From Bacteroidales bacterium UBA6192 (GTDB lineage Bacteria > Bacteroidota > Bacteroidia > Bacteroidales > F082), in the NCBI GenBank assembly GCA_002422725.1, contig DITE01000020.1, positions 54,097 through 118,096 on the forward strand: a stretch of 64,000 bases of DNA, written 5' to 3'. The notes beneath the pieces are model-generated. The model searched no databases. It saw only the letters and a list, made by a program, of their open reading frames with translations, and was not told the origin of the DNA. Shown here in pieces: positions 16,954-25,410 of the stretch; position 1 is the first letter of the stretch; each line of letters begins with the position of its first letter. A program made the translations under genes and the position numbers.

Positions 16954-17727
16954 TTACCTGTTTAACTTTTTATAGATGTTCTTATTGACAATCGGGTAAT
17001 TCCATTCGTTGAAGATTTTGTAAGAAACACCAAGATTGACAATATTGTATGAGTCGAATGGAAATCCACCGGTTAACGATTCCATATTGTCGGCATTCAT
17101 TAACCGATGTCCGGATTCCAGTTGTATTGTCCAGTGCTGATCAATAGAATATGCCAAAGTGATACCAGCTATCACAATTCCCTCCATCATCTTTCCTGAA
17201 AGACCAAATCCCTTGGACTGACCTCTATGCACAAGAATCTGGCCGGTTAATAGGTTTTGACGACTAGAATAATAGAAACAAAGTCCTGCACCTGTGTTGA
17301 TTGCTAGTTTAAATCCTTTCTCGGATAATCCGGGCAAGAACAAACCAAACAAATCAGCAGAAACACTGATGCTGGTTTCAGTGACATCGGCCTCAAAGTA
17401 TTGATTTTCTTCCTGTAAAAAGCCACTTAACTGACAGATTAATAATGTTCCACGAAGTCTGATGCTGTTGATTATTTCGCGCTCAAGTTGCAAGAGGCCT
17501 GCAGGACGCCATTCCGACTTTTTTGAATTTTTTGCAGGAAATATTTTATTTTGCTTAATGTCATTGAAAGAAATAGCTGTTCCAATGCCAGCAGTCAATA
17601 TCCACTTGTCTGTAAAACTATTTCTGTTTGGAACAACAAAATTCGCATGTGATAGCAACGGCAACATAAACAATAACATAAATAAACTCTTAGGATGATG
17701 TATAAAGTATATAAATGGAAAGTTCAT
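16954..17727 (-). CDS. Exported outer-membrane-like beta-strand protein, unknown function
   Basis: 257 aa from the ATG at 17727 (MNFPFIYFIHHPKSLFMLLFMLPLLSHA), an N-terminal hydrophobic export signal. The remainder has alternating aromatic/Gly strands (ILTAGIGTAISF, GFKLAINTGAGLCFYYS, GIVIAGITLAYSIDQHWTIQLESGHRL, NIVNLGVSYKIF) typical of small outer-membrane beta-barrels, but I recognise no named family. A 15-residue upstream extension is open and adds nothing signal-like. It follows the thioredoxin-domain gene by 65 nt in the same direction and is probably in one operon with it. Confidence 0.7.
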   Translation of the reverse strand: MNFPFIYFIHHPKSLFMLLFMLPLLSHANFVVPNRNSFTDKWILTAGIGTAISFNDIKQNKIFPAKNSKKSEWRPAGLLQLEREIINSIRLRGTLLICQLSGFLQEENQYFEADVTETSISVSADLFGLFLPGLSEKGFKLAINTGAGLCFYYSSRQNLLTGQILVHRGQSKGFGLSGKMMEGIVIAGITLAYSIDQHWTIQLESGHRLMNADNMESLTGGFPFDSYNIVNLGVSYKIFNEWNYPIVNKNIYKKLNR

Positions 17728-17792
17728 ATTTGTTGAGTTAAGATGAGTAAAGTAAGACTGCTCGCCAAGCAATTTGTCTAATTGTCATTATT

Positions 17793-19193
17793 TCACAAAG
17801 AGCTTTTAGTAAAGTTTTCAATTACCAGTCCGATTTGATCCGATTTAATTCGCTTTGCAATGATGGTTTTGTGCTTATCGAGTAAATATATTACCGGGGT
17901 TCCATAGATATCATAAAGATCGTGAAAGTCCGGGGTCATGCTACGGGTTCCATTGACATTTAACCAATTAAGTTTGTTACGGACAATATAGTCTTTCCAG
18001 CCTTCAAGGTTACTATTAGTACCAATAGCATATACTTCAACCGGATATTTGCGGTTATTGACGATGTTTAACAATTCATCAAGTTCTTTTTTACAAACCC
18101 CACATTCAAAATCCCAAAAGAAGAGTATCGTATAGTCTGCCTTTATTTCCTTGAATGAGCGGTATGCTCCGGCAGTATCAATCAACCACAATTCAGGGGC
18201 TGATGATCCGATTAAAAGTTTCCTTAATTGATTGGATCGCTCCAGGATTTTTTGCTTGACAGACTCAGTGGTATTGGCGATTTGTGTTTTACTGAAATAG
18301 GCGTCGGCAAGGTGAACAAATACTTTGTCCATGCCCATAATACTATGGTGCTGATATTCAGATGTGAAATGCCAAATCAAATAATCCCTGACCACAATGT
18401 TTGTGTTTGCTTTTGCAATCAGTTCATCAATCGCTGTGATCACCGAGTCGGGGACTGGTGGAATCAGCTTGCTAAAATATGCCTGAAGTTTTTGCGAAAA
18501 AACAGGTGTACGCAACATTCTGTCATCATTAAGATCAATATTGTCCCAGAAATGATGTTTGTAATAAAGGTACGACTTTTCATTATCATTTAGTATTGTC
18601 TGAGGGATAACTGGTTCCTTAAGAGCTTTGAAAATTGAGGAAATGAAAAGTTCTGGAGACTCATGAATAATTTTCTGTCTGTAATCATTTATTAGTGAAT
18701 TGACCGAATCTGTTTGCACTTGAAATTGTTCAGCGCTTAACTCTCCTGTTTCTTTTTGCGTCTTGATCTTGTTAAGATATGTATAAGCTGTATTGGATAA
18801 TCGAAGGTGTTCAAAGAAAACTTGATTGTCCCTGCTGTCGTTGCATTGAATGGAGAATTCAGTGGAACCAAAATCGGCTTCTATTGTAAAGTGTTGATCT
18901 TCAGAAACGAGAAATTCAAGCAATCTGTTCTTTTTGCCGGTAGCCAGTATATAAACCCCACCTGGTAGCCTTTCTGTGCCACTAAAAACAATCAATCCTT
19001 CTTTATTGTGCCCTGTTGAATCAACTAGCTGAAGTTTCTCACCAAAGTGTCTGGCCAGGATAAATGTACTATCTAACTGATTCTTAAGTAGGAATCTGAT
19101 CTCAAACAAATTTTGAGTCGATGCAGAAGATTTAATGAATAAGAAAATGGTAACAAAAATCAGTATTTTGTAGTATACCTTAGAATATTTCAT
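17793..19193 (-). CDS. Exported thioredoxin-fold protein (TlpA/redoxin-like, Bacteroidota type)
   Basis: 466 aa. Signal peptide MKYSKVYYKILIFVTIFLFIKSSA; N-terminal beta-rich domain (residues ~25-110) resembling the DUF4369-type domain found in front of such proteins; helical middle (~110-310); C-terminal thioredoxin fold with the redox motif CGVC in FWDFECGVCKKELDEL and the cis-Pro in YGTPVIYLLDKH. It probably acts as a periplasmic thiol reductase; its partner is unknown. An ATG at 19202 is in frame, but the promoter box TACCTTTG at 19207-19214 puts the transcription start at about 19200, so the inner ATG at 19193 is preferred. Confidence 0.82.
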   Translation of the reverse strand: MKYSKVYYKILIFVTIFLFIKSSASTQNLFEIRFLLKNQLDSTFILARHFGEKLQLVDSTGHNKEGLIVFSGTERLPGGVYILATGKKNRLLEFLVSEDQHFTIEADFGSTEFSIQCNDSRDNQVFFEHLRLSNTAYTYLNKIKTQKETGELSAEQFQVQTDSVNSLINDYRQKIIHESPELFISSIFKALKEPVIPQTILNDNEKSYLYYKHHFWDNIDLNDDRMLRTPVFSQKLQAYFSKLIPPVPDSVITAIDELIAKANTNIVVRDYLIWHFTSEYQHHSIMGMDKVFVHLADAYFSKTQIANTTESVKQKILERSNQLRKLLIGSSAPELWLIDTAGAYRSFKEIKADYTILFFWDFECGVCKKELDELLNIVNNRKYPVEVYAIGTNSNLEGWKDYIVRNKLNWLNVNGTRSMTPDFHDLYDIYGTPVIYLLDKHKTIIAKRIKSDQIGLVIENFTKSSL

Positions 19194-19206
19194 GTCTTTC
19201 ATGCGG

Positions 19207-19214
19207 CAAAGGTA
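19207..19214 (-). promoter_or_regulatory. -7 box of the thioredoxin-fold gene
   Basis: TACCTTTG on the minus strand, matching TAnnTTTG, just before the two alternative ATG codons. No clear TTTG at the -33 position. Confidence 0.5.
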
Positions 19215-19374
19215 AAAAACCTACGCATTTCCTGACTGGTTTGTATGTCGTTTTGTATTATTTTGACTCACAGAATCGTTAAAAAAAATGCAGGCTTAAA
19301 ATTTTTTTTCTTATTCACTAATTTGTTGTTTATCAATATAATATATTAAAAAAAAAATGGATTTTTTTGAAAAA

Positions 19375-19412
19375 AAATGTGCGATTTTCTATGCTTTTGC
19401 AATTAATGGGTG
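19375..19412 (+). promoter_or_regulatory. Conserved 38-nt element upstream of the T9SS protein gene (copy 1)
   Basis: AAATGTGCGATTTT, a variable 6-nt stretch, then TTTTGCAATTAATGGGTG. The same sequence in the same spacing stands at the start of the ECF sigma gene (25404-25441, minus strand): 32 of 38 positions agree and the six differences are contiguous. It lies 56 nt before the ATG at 19468, inside an intergenic region (19203-19467) that is otherwise extremely AT-rich with A- and T-runs. Proposed as the ECF sigma-dependent promoter region. The sequence identity is direct observation; the role is inference. Confidence 0.7.
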
Positions 19413-19471
19413 GGAAAGTATCTATTTTGCTATTGTGTCTTAATGAACAAACAAATATCTTAACAACATGA
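19406..19471 (+). CDS. Possible 21-codon leader ORF overlapping the T9SS gene start
   Basis: Opens at the ATG inside the conserved element (the base equivalent to the ECF sigma start codon) and codes for MGGKVSILLLCLNEQTNI plus three residues. Its TGA overlaps the ATG at 19468 (ATGA). It could couple translation to the downstream gene, or be a chance frame in a duplicated leader. Confidence 0.25.
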   Translation: MGGKVSILLLCLNEQTNILTT

Positions 19472-20679
19472 AAAATTTATTTTATGCTCTCAGTTTTATT
19501 GCAACGATAGTTGTTGCAGGCAATTTGAATGCTCAGAACCAAATCGATGGATATGTTCTGTATCATAACAATGTTAATGTCCCAATTCCTGAAGTAAATG
19601 TTGGTCTTTACACACTAAATGGGGTCTTTATCACAAGTAGTGAAACAGATGATGATGGTTATTTTGCATTCAATAATGTCGCTGACGGATCGTATAGGCT
19701 TAGGTCAGCAACTTCACTTGACCCGGGTGGTGTTGATATGTATGACGCCTATCTAATCCTGTTATACATTTTGAAATTGTATAATTTTACTCCAATCCAG
19801 TTTTTGGCTGCTGATGTAAACGGTAATGGTGTCGTTAACCTTGTTGATTATGTATATATAGTAGTCTACTATTTTATTTATGGTCAGCCATTTCCTGCTG
19901 GTGATTGGGTTTTCGAAGAAGTTATTGTTAACACAGCCTCACGCGAAGGCAATGGAACAGTCGCCGGAAGTAGTACTGGTGATGTGCAGGGCGTATGGCA
20001 ACCAACCGGAAGGGATATCATTGATGAGAGCCTACTTGAGTATGATGATTTGCTCACACTTATGCCTAATGAAACTTCTTCTTTTTATATCAGGAGTCAC
20101 TCATTAATGAGTTTAGCCGCATATGGGCTGGTTTTCGACATCAATGAATCAGCTATTGATGTGTTGAGTGTTGAACCTTACGGTACCAACGCAGAGTATG
20201 CAGTGATTGACGGACAGATTCGCATCGGATGGGTCAATGAGTCGATCGGCGAATTGAGTTCGTTTGATGGTAATCTGGCACGAGTAACTATCAGGGCCAG
20301 AGAAGGTGCAGCGGGCAATGCTTCTGTTATGCTTAACAATGAGAGCCATATTATTGATGGAAGTGGTGAAAAAGTGGGCTATTTTGAATTGACAGCGCCT
20401 GCAATTAAGGTTCAGCCGGTGGAGCAATCCAGCCTTTTGGTATATCCATCACCCGCTATTGATCAGGCAACAATCGAGTTTGTGTCAGAATCAACCGGAA
20501 AAGCCCGGATTAAAATTGTCAGTTTGAGTGGACAAGTAATCAATTCTTTTGAGTCAATCGTTCGTGAAGGCACAAATAAAATTGGTTTGCCTGTGAATAA
20601 TTTTGCAACGGGCAACTATCAGGTAATCGTTGAAGATTCACACAACAAGGTCTATTCTAACCGCTTATATGTAAAGTAG
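19468..20679 (+). CDS. T9SS-exported protein with dockerin-like and cohesin-like regions
   Basis: 403 aa. Signal peptide MKNLFYALSFIATIVVAGNLNA; residues ~25-85 a carboxypeptidase-regulatory-like beta sandwich (IDGYVLYHNN...DDDGYFAFNNVADGSYRLR); residues ~88-145 a dockerin-like pair whose second half carries a full calcium loop, Asp116-Asn118-Asn120-...-Asp127 (ADVNGNGVVNLVDY), while the first half (GGVDMYDAYLILL) is degenerate; residues ~190-315 a cohesin-like strand region (AAYGLVFDINESAIDVLSVEP, NLARVTIRA); residues ~325-403 a type A T9SS sorting domain (VYPSPAIDQATIEF ... GNYQVIVEDSHNKVYSNRLYVK). Likely surface-attached or released by type IX secretion. Terminated at 20705-20732. Linked to the ECF sigma gene by the shared element at 19375. 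Confidence 0.8.
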   Translation: MKNLFYALSFIATIVVAGNLNAQNQIDGYVLYHNNVNVPIPEVNVGLYTLNGVFITSSETDDDGYFAFNNVADGSYRLRSATSLDPGGVDMYDAYLILLYILKLYNFTPIQFLAADVNGNGVVNLVDYVYIVVYYFIYGQPFPAGDWVFEEVIVNTASREGNGTVAGSSTGDVQGVWQPTGRDIIDESLLEYDDLLTLMPNETSSFYIRSHSLMSLAAYGLVFDINESAIDVLSVEPYGTNAEYAVIDGQIRIGWVNESIGELSSFDGNLARVTIRAREGAAGNASVMLNNESHIIDGSGEKVGYFELTAPAIKVQPVEQSSLLVYPSPAIDQATIEFVSESTGKARIKIVSLSGQVINSFESIVREGTNKIGLPVNNFATGNYQVIVEDSHNKVYSNRLYVK

Positions 20680-20704
20680 TAGTCTAATAATTATTGGTTG
20701 GTTT

Positions 20705-20732
20705 AGGAGGCTCCACAGAGCCTCCTTTTTTT
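20705..20732 (+). terminator. Strong intrinsic terminator
   Basis: AGGAGGCTC CACA GAGCCTCCT stem (9 bp, 4-nt loop) followed directly by six T. Ends the T9SS gene transcript before the TPR-CHAT gene. Confidence 0.92.
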
Positions 20733-20781
20733 ATAAATGTATCAGGAATTGTACTATTTTCGTACTATTATTGGAATTGAG

Positions 20782-23700
20782 ATGCGACGGACTACACTTT
20801 GTTGTTTATCTATAATTGTCTTTTTGATTTCATCTTGCACGCGGGTTAAAGTTGAGCGTAATAGCGGGTCAGCTTTTTCGAAAAGCTTTGCACTTGGCAA
20901 AGAGTTCAAGACAAAAGATAAAACGGATAGTGCCTTAATATTGCTAAATCAATCTCTTTCCCTCACTAATAGTTTTGACTCTTTAGTGCTGGTATATCTT
21001 GAGCTTGGCGATATTTACCGATTGACTGCCAAATTCAATGAAGCACTACAGATGTTACACAAGTTTGATTCAGTTTTTAATTTAACTGAACCAAAAGATA
21101 GCTTATTGTATGCCGAATCAAAGCATCTCAGCGGGAAATTGCACTCCGACAAGGGCTCTTTTGAGGAAGCATTGAGACAGTTTAATCTGTCCTTAGGTAT
21201 TAAAAGCAGATGGGTTAAGGGATTGAGTTTAACTCAGGCAAAGACATACAATTATATTGGAATCGCTTACTTTTATCAACACCAGTTTGATAAAGCCATG
21301 GAAAACTATAAAATGGCAGAAGCGGTTTGCGATAGTTTAGGTATATTTGACAAGGATATTGCGCATATATATCAGAATTTGGGAATTGTACATTCTGTTA
21401 AGGGAAATTTTGAGGAGGCAATCAGGTATTTAAACTTATCGAGAGAAATAAGAGAGAATAATCCGGAATTAAAAGAAGACCTGTGGAGTTTTTATTTTAA
21501 CTACGGGTATTTTTTATATTCAATCGGAGAGTCATCGAAGAGCATTTTGGCATACAAACGTGCTGAGGAATTGTTAATTCAATATCAAAAATCCAATAGC
21601 GGTTTCTTAGCTAACCTTTATATTAACATTGGCAATGCATATTATCAGCGTGGTGATTTCGAAAAAGCCAGGGTTTATTATGCAAATGTTATCAATGAGT
21701 TGGAAAAGAAACTCGATTTGACACACCCTAACCTGATAACAGCCAGAAACAACCTCGGGTTTATTTATTTCCGGACAGGTAATTTTAAGGATGCACAGCA
21801 AATGTTCTCCGAAAGTCTGAAAGTGGTCAATAATCCGGAAACGCGTGTATTTCTGTTACGTAATATTGCGAAATCGAAAGAAGCATTGGGCGAAATGGCT
21901 GCTGCGGAGGAGTATTTTATTCAGGCTCTTAATGAATCTATTGATAAATTGGGTAGTAATCATGTGGAATTATCAGGTTCATATTTGGCAGCAGGTGAGT
22001 TTTTTTATCGAATAGATCGCTTGAATGTGGCGAACGAAATGTTTCATAAATCTTTGGATATTTTAGAAAAGTTTTATCCGGCAAATAAAACCGGCATTGG
22101 AAATGTAAAGATCCGCATTGCTGATATTCTTGTTGCCCATAATGACTTCCACGGTGCTGAAAAAACCTACCTGGAAGCTATTGGAGGTTTTGTTGCAACT
22201 GGAGTTGAATCAGCCGGTAACTTTGACATTAGACTTAAAGACGCCTATTTTGGACTCGCTGATTTATATCGTAATAGGTTTCCCGTTAATCAGGAATTGA
22301 TTTATCTTGAGAAGAGTCTTGATTATTACAAGACAGGTATTGGGTTTATTGAGAATCTCGGCATGAACATTACCGATGAAAGCAGAATGTTGCTCAATCA
22401 GGATAGTCGTCAGCGTATGGTGGAAGCAATAGCAGTGTGTTACGAGTTATTGCAGCACACAGGAAACGATTATTATATTGATCTGGCATTCGATTTTTCA
22501 TCGCGTAGCAAAGCTGCTGTTTTATTGTCATCAGTAAAGCGAAATATTGCTCTTGAATTTGGAGGGGTTCCATTAAACATAATCAGTAAAGAGGTTGCAA
22601 TGCGCGAGGAACTTTCGGTTGTTCAGAAGTTGCTTTTTAATGAACAGCAAAAGAAGCGTCCCAGTGCGGCTCAATTGGCCTATCTGGATTCCCGACAGTT
22701 TACATTGGTTAATCAGTATGACAGTCTGATTGAACAGCTGAGTAAGCAATACCCTGACTATTTCAGCTTGCGACACAACAATCAGGTGATATCGGTTAGC
22801 GACGTACAAAAAAGGCTGGGCAGCAATGAGGTGTTGATTGATTATGCTTTTCAGGATAGTTATCAGTTTTTGGTCGCTGTTAGTCAAACAGAAAAGAAGC
22901 TGGTTAAACTAACAGCTGTTGTTAATGCACATGTGCTTTTGCAGGATTTATTACTTAGTCTTAAACCAGATTTCTCAGCCTTGTCAGGGGCTGATTTAAC
23001 GCTTTTTGCTGATCGTTCGCACAAGTTGTTTCAACATTTGTTAAAGCCTGTTGATTCGATGATTAATAATAAGGACTTAATTATAATTCCTGATGGACAG
23101 CTTGGCTATCTGCCTTTTGAAGCATTACTGTCGAGGGAAATAGATCAAACTGCGAGAAACACCTACAGCTCTTTGCCCTATTTATTGTTTTCAAACAATG
23201 TTTCTTATACCTACTCAGCAAGTATTCGATTTAATAAGCGCGAAACAAAGAAAACTTTCAATGGGAAGGTAGTTGCCTTTGTGCCTGATTATTCTCGCTC
23301 TGGGCAAGAGACAGATGTTAAGGGGCTGTCCATGTCAACCAGCAGTCTTCAAGAGCTTATTCCGCTTCCTTTTGCTAAATATGAAGCAGAAAGTGTGCTT
23401 GGACAAGTTAAAGGGAAGTTGTTGCCAGGCAAAAAAGCATCCAAGCAAAATTTTCTTGATTTGTCTAATAATTATGATGTTTTACATTTGGCAATGCATA
23501 CCCAGATAAATGATGATAATCCACTATACTCGCGCCTGATATTTCATCCTGACAGAGATAGTGTTGATTTGTTTACGCTGAGTACATATGAGTTATATAA
23601 TCTTAAGCTTGATGCAAGCATGGTTGTTTTATCAGCTTGCAACACCGGTTCAGGAAGTCTGCAACAAGGTGAGGGCGTGATGAGTTTGACCCGTGGGTTT

Positions 23701-24051
23701 ATTTTCGCCGGAGTTCCATCAATTGTCATGACTACCTGGGAGGTGCAGGATGAAGCAGGCGCTATGTTAATGGATCGGTTCTATTATCATCTTCGCCTGG
23801 GAGCATCAAAGGACGAGGCACTAAGGAAGTCAAAAATAGAATTTCTGTCTGAATCGAACTTGCTTAAATCACATCCATATTTCTGGTCGTCATATGTATT
23901 GATTGGTGATACATCACCCATATATCTTGAGCCAACTCAAAGTAGTTATTTGGTAATAGTCTTATCTGCAACCAGTGCTATTATATTGATCTTTATTATA
24001 GTTATAATCAGGAGAAATAAAAAGCGCAACTACTTTGCTCCCGAAAAGTAG
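20782..24051 (+). CDS. Membrane-anchored TPR-CHAT protease
   Basis: 1089 aa from the ATG at 20782. That start gives a lipoprotein signal (MRRTTLCCLSIIVFLISSC); the 15-residue extension from 20737 does not. Residues ~30-560 are tetratricopeptide repeats (for example YNYIGIAYFYQHQFDKAMENY, YINIGNAYYQRGDFEKARVYY). Residues ~690-1035 form a caspase-like CHAT domain with His906 (LHLAMHT) and Cys953 (VLSACNTGSG) as the catalytic pair. A transmembrane helix near the C-terminus (YLVIVLSATSAIILIFIIVIIRR) ends in a basic tail. Lipid anchor plus C-terminal helix place TPR and CHAT in the periplasm. It converges on an anti-sigma/ECF sigma pair, so cleavage of that anti-sigma is a plausible job. Weak -7 box TATTTTCG at 20755-20762. 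Confidence 0.88.
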   Translation: MRRTTLCCLSIIVFLISSCTRVKVERNSGSAFSKSFALGKEFKTKDKTDSALILLNQSLSLTNSFDSLVLVYLELGDIYRLTAKFNEALQMLHKFDSVFNLTEPKDSLLYAESKHLSGKLHSDKGSFEEALRQFNLSLGIKSRWVKGLSLTQAKTYNYIGIAYFYQHQFDKAMENYKMAEAVCDSLGIFDKDIAHIYQNLGIVHSVKGNFEEAIRYLNLSREIRENNPELKEDLWSFYFNYGYFLYSIGESSKSILAYKRAEELLIQYQKSNSGFLANLYINIGNAYYQRGDFEKARVYYANVINELEKKLDLTHPNLITARNNLGFIYFRTGNFKDAQQMFSESLKVVNNPETRVFLLRNIAKSKEALGEMAAAEEYFIQALNESIDKLGSNHVELSGSYLAAGEFFYRIDRLNVANEMFHKSLDILEKFYPANKTGIGNVKIRIADILVAHNDFHGAEKTYLEAIGGFVATGVESAGNFDIRLKDAYFGLADLYRNRFPVNQELIYLEKSLDYYKTGIGFIENLGMNITDESRMLLNQDSRQRMVEAIAVCYELLQHTGNDYYIDLAFDFSSRSKAAVLLSSVKRNIALEFGGVPLNIISKEVAMREELSVVQKLLFNEQQKKRPSAAQLAYLDSRQFTLVNQYDSLIEQLSKQYPDYFSLRHNNQVISVSDVQKRLGSNEVLIDYAFQDSYQFLVAVSQTEKKLVKLTAVVNAHVLLQDLLLSLKPDFSALSGADLTLFADRSHKLFQHLLKPVDSMINNKDLIIIPDGQLGYLPFEALLSREIDQTARNTYSSLPYLLFSNNVSYTYSASIRFNKRETKKTFNGKVVAFVPDYSRSGQETDVKGLSMSTSSLQELIPLPFAKYEAESVLGQVKGKLLPGKKASKQNFLDLSNNYDVLHLAMHTQINDDNPLYSRLIFHPDRDSVDLFTLSTYELYNLKLDASMVVLSACNTGSGSLQQGEGVMSLTRGFIFAGVPSIVMTTWEVQDEAGAMLMDRFYYHLRLGASKDEALRKSKIEFLSESNLLKSHPYFWSSYVLIGDTSPIYLEPTQSSYLVIVLSATSAIILIFIIVIIRRNKKRNYFAPEK

Positions 24052-24058
24052 TTGCGCT
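24023..24058 (-). terminator. Terminator of the ECF sigma operon, inside the 3' end of the TPR-CHAT gene
   Basis: 14-bp inverted repeat (AGCGCAACTACTTT / AAAGTAGTTGCGCT) with an 8-nt loop. On the minus strand the stem runs into TTTTATTTC, so it terminates the anti-sigma transcript (stop at 24093). It spans the last nine codons and the stop codon of the convergent TPR-CHAT gene. Confidence 0.8.
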
Positions 24059-24092
24059 GGGAATTTAGGGATTTGATGATTCTATACTTGTT

Positions 24093-24830
24093 TTAGTTTT
24101 CCATCTCCCTAAGGAGTTTCTGGGCCCTCGTTTTATAAACACTATTTTCTTTTGCAATCTTCTCAAATATCAGTCTGGCTTCTTTTAAATCATTAGTTTT
24201 TATGTAACATAAGCCAAGATTCCATTCTGATTGATCGATGAAAAGGTTATCATTATGCTCAATGATTTGTTTGAAGTTTTGCTTGGCTTTTTCAAACTCA
24301 TTAAGTTCCATGTATGATAAAGCTCCGTATAGTTTTGCAATTAAATTTTCAGGTGCTTTGATAAACATATCGACTGCAGCGTTGTAGTTTTTTAATTCAT
24401 AGTACTGGATACCCTGCATGACAGGTTGTTCAAGATTTGTTGTTCCTGAACGGAGGGTAAACATAGAGTTTTCAGGGGCAAAGTATGCTGCAAATAATTT
24501 GTCATTGGCATTTTGATGGCTTTTATTAAACAGCCAGAATCCGCCAAAACCAATTAAAACTAATACAGTAGCAGCCACAGCAATCTTGTAGTAGGAAGCA
24601 ATATGCCATCTGTTAGCAGACTCTTGATGAGTTTGATGGATTAGATGCAGACTGTTTAAGACGTCAAGCTTCGTTGCATCATTTGATAAATCATGGATTT
24701 TTTTAAACTGTTCAACTTCAGCAACCATAATAGGGTTGCTTTCGATTGATTTTTTAAACTCCCACAATTCACCCTCGTCCAGTTCTCCGTGGAAATACTT
24801 GTAAATCATTTCATAATTTTTCATAATCAT
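24093..24830 (-). CDS. Membrane anti-sigma-like protein with periplasmic TPR domain
   Basis: 245 aa. The N-terminal ~78 residues (KNYEMIYKYFHGELDEGELWEFKKSI...) have the length and form of the cytoplasmic sigma-binding part of anti-sigma factors, without zinc-binding Cys/His. One transmembrane helix follows (about residues 80-103, YYKIAVAATVLVLIGFGGFWLF), then a TPR region (GIQYYELKNYNAAVDMFIKA, YGALSYMELNEFEKAKQNFK, NLGLCYIKTNDLKEARLIFEKIA). The expected topology puts the TPRs in the periplasm. It overlaps the sigma gene by 20 nt (14 nt if the second Met is used), which implies co-translation. The anti-sigma role is inferred from context and topology. Confidence 0.78.
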   Translation of the reverse strand: MIMKNYEMIYKYFHGELDEGELWEFKKSIESNPIMVAEVEQFKKIHDLSNDATKLDVLNSLHLIHQTHQESANRWHIASYYKIAVAATVLVLIGFGGFWLFNKSHQNANDKLFAAYFAPENSMFTLRSGTTNLEQPVMQGIQYYELKNYNAAVDMFIKAPENLIAKLYGALSYMELNEFEKAKQNFKQIIEHNDNLFIDQSEWNLGLCYIKTNDLKEARLIFEKIAKENSVYKTRAQKLLREMEN

Positions 24831-25410
24831 TTAATTTGTTAAACTCAGGGTCATTCAAAATCATTTCAGTCAACCTTGCTAAACATTTGCGTCGTTTATT
24901 ATAAGCACTTGCAATCGAGGTAAAGTTTGTCTTTTCTATAATTCCTTTTCCGTCAATGTTTTTCATGGTTAACCGGAGCACTTTTTTGCAATCAAAGTCT
25001 AATTTTCGATAATGACGTGCAAAAATTCTGGCAAATCGATTTTCCCTTTGATTTATAATTAATTCTTCCTCATCAATAATATCTGGAAAATCAAAGGTGT
25101 CGAGGCTTGCCATAAAGACTTGCCCACGTTCTCTTAGTTCCATGAACCAAAGTCGCTTATAAATAGATGCAAAGAACGTTGAAAAACTACACTTTAATTC
25201 AAATCCCTCTTTCTTGATCATGTCGATCGTTTGCAGGATTGTCTCCTGAAACAGATCCCATGCATCATCTTTTGTGCCCTGATATTTTTCAACAAGTTTC
25301 CAGACTTTGCTAAAGTATGTTTCATATAAATACTCGAGCACTTTCCGATCGTTGTTTAAAATACCATTCAGTATGTCATCTGAACTAAAATTTAAGTGTC
25401 TTTCACCCAT
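24811..25410 (-). CDS. ECF-type RNA polymerase sigma factor
   Basis: 199 aa. Region 2 is recognisable (VLEYLYETYFSKVWKLVEKY, DDAWDLFQETILQTIDMIKK, then FSTFFASIYKRLWFMELRER). The region 4 part (KVLRLTMKNIDGKGIIEKTNFTSIASAYNKRRKCLARL) has a helix-turn-helix pattern but is divergent. A TTG at 25419 is in frame, but the ATG at 25410 (MGERHLNFSSDD) is used; it lies within the conserved element 25404-25441, so initiation and promoter are nearly on top of each other. It probably transcribes itself and the T9SS gene at 19468; its anti-sigma is the overlapping downstream gene. Confidence 0.87.
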   Translation of the reverse strand: MGERHLNFSSDDILNGILNNDRKVLEYLYETYFSKVWKLVEKYQGTKDDAWDLFQETILQTIDMIKKEGFELKCSFSTFFASIYKRLWFMELRERGQVFMASLDTFDFPDIIDEEELIINQRENRFARIFARHYRKLDFDCKKVLRLTMKNIDGKGIIEKTNFTSIASAYNKRRKCLARLTEMILNDPEFNKLNDYEKL

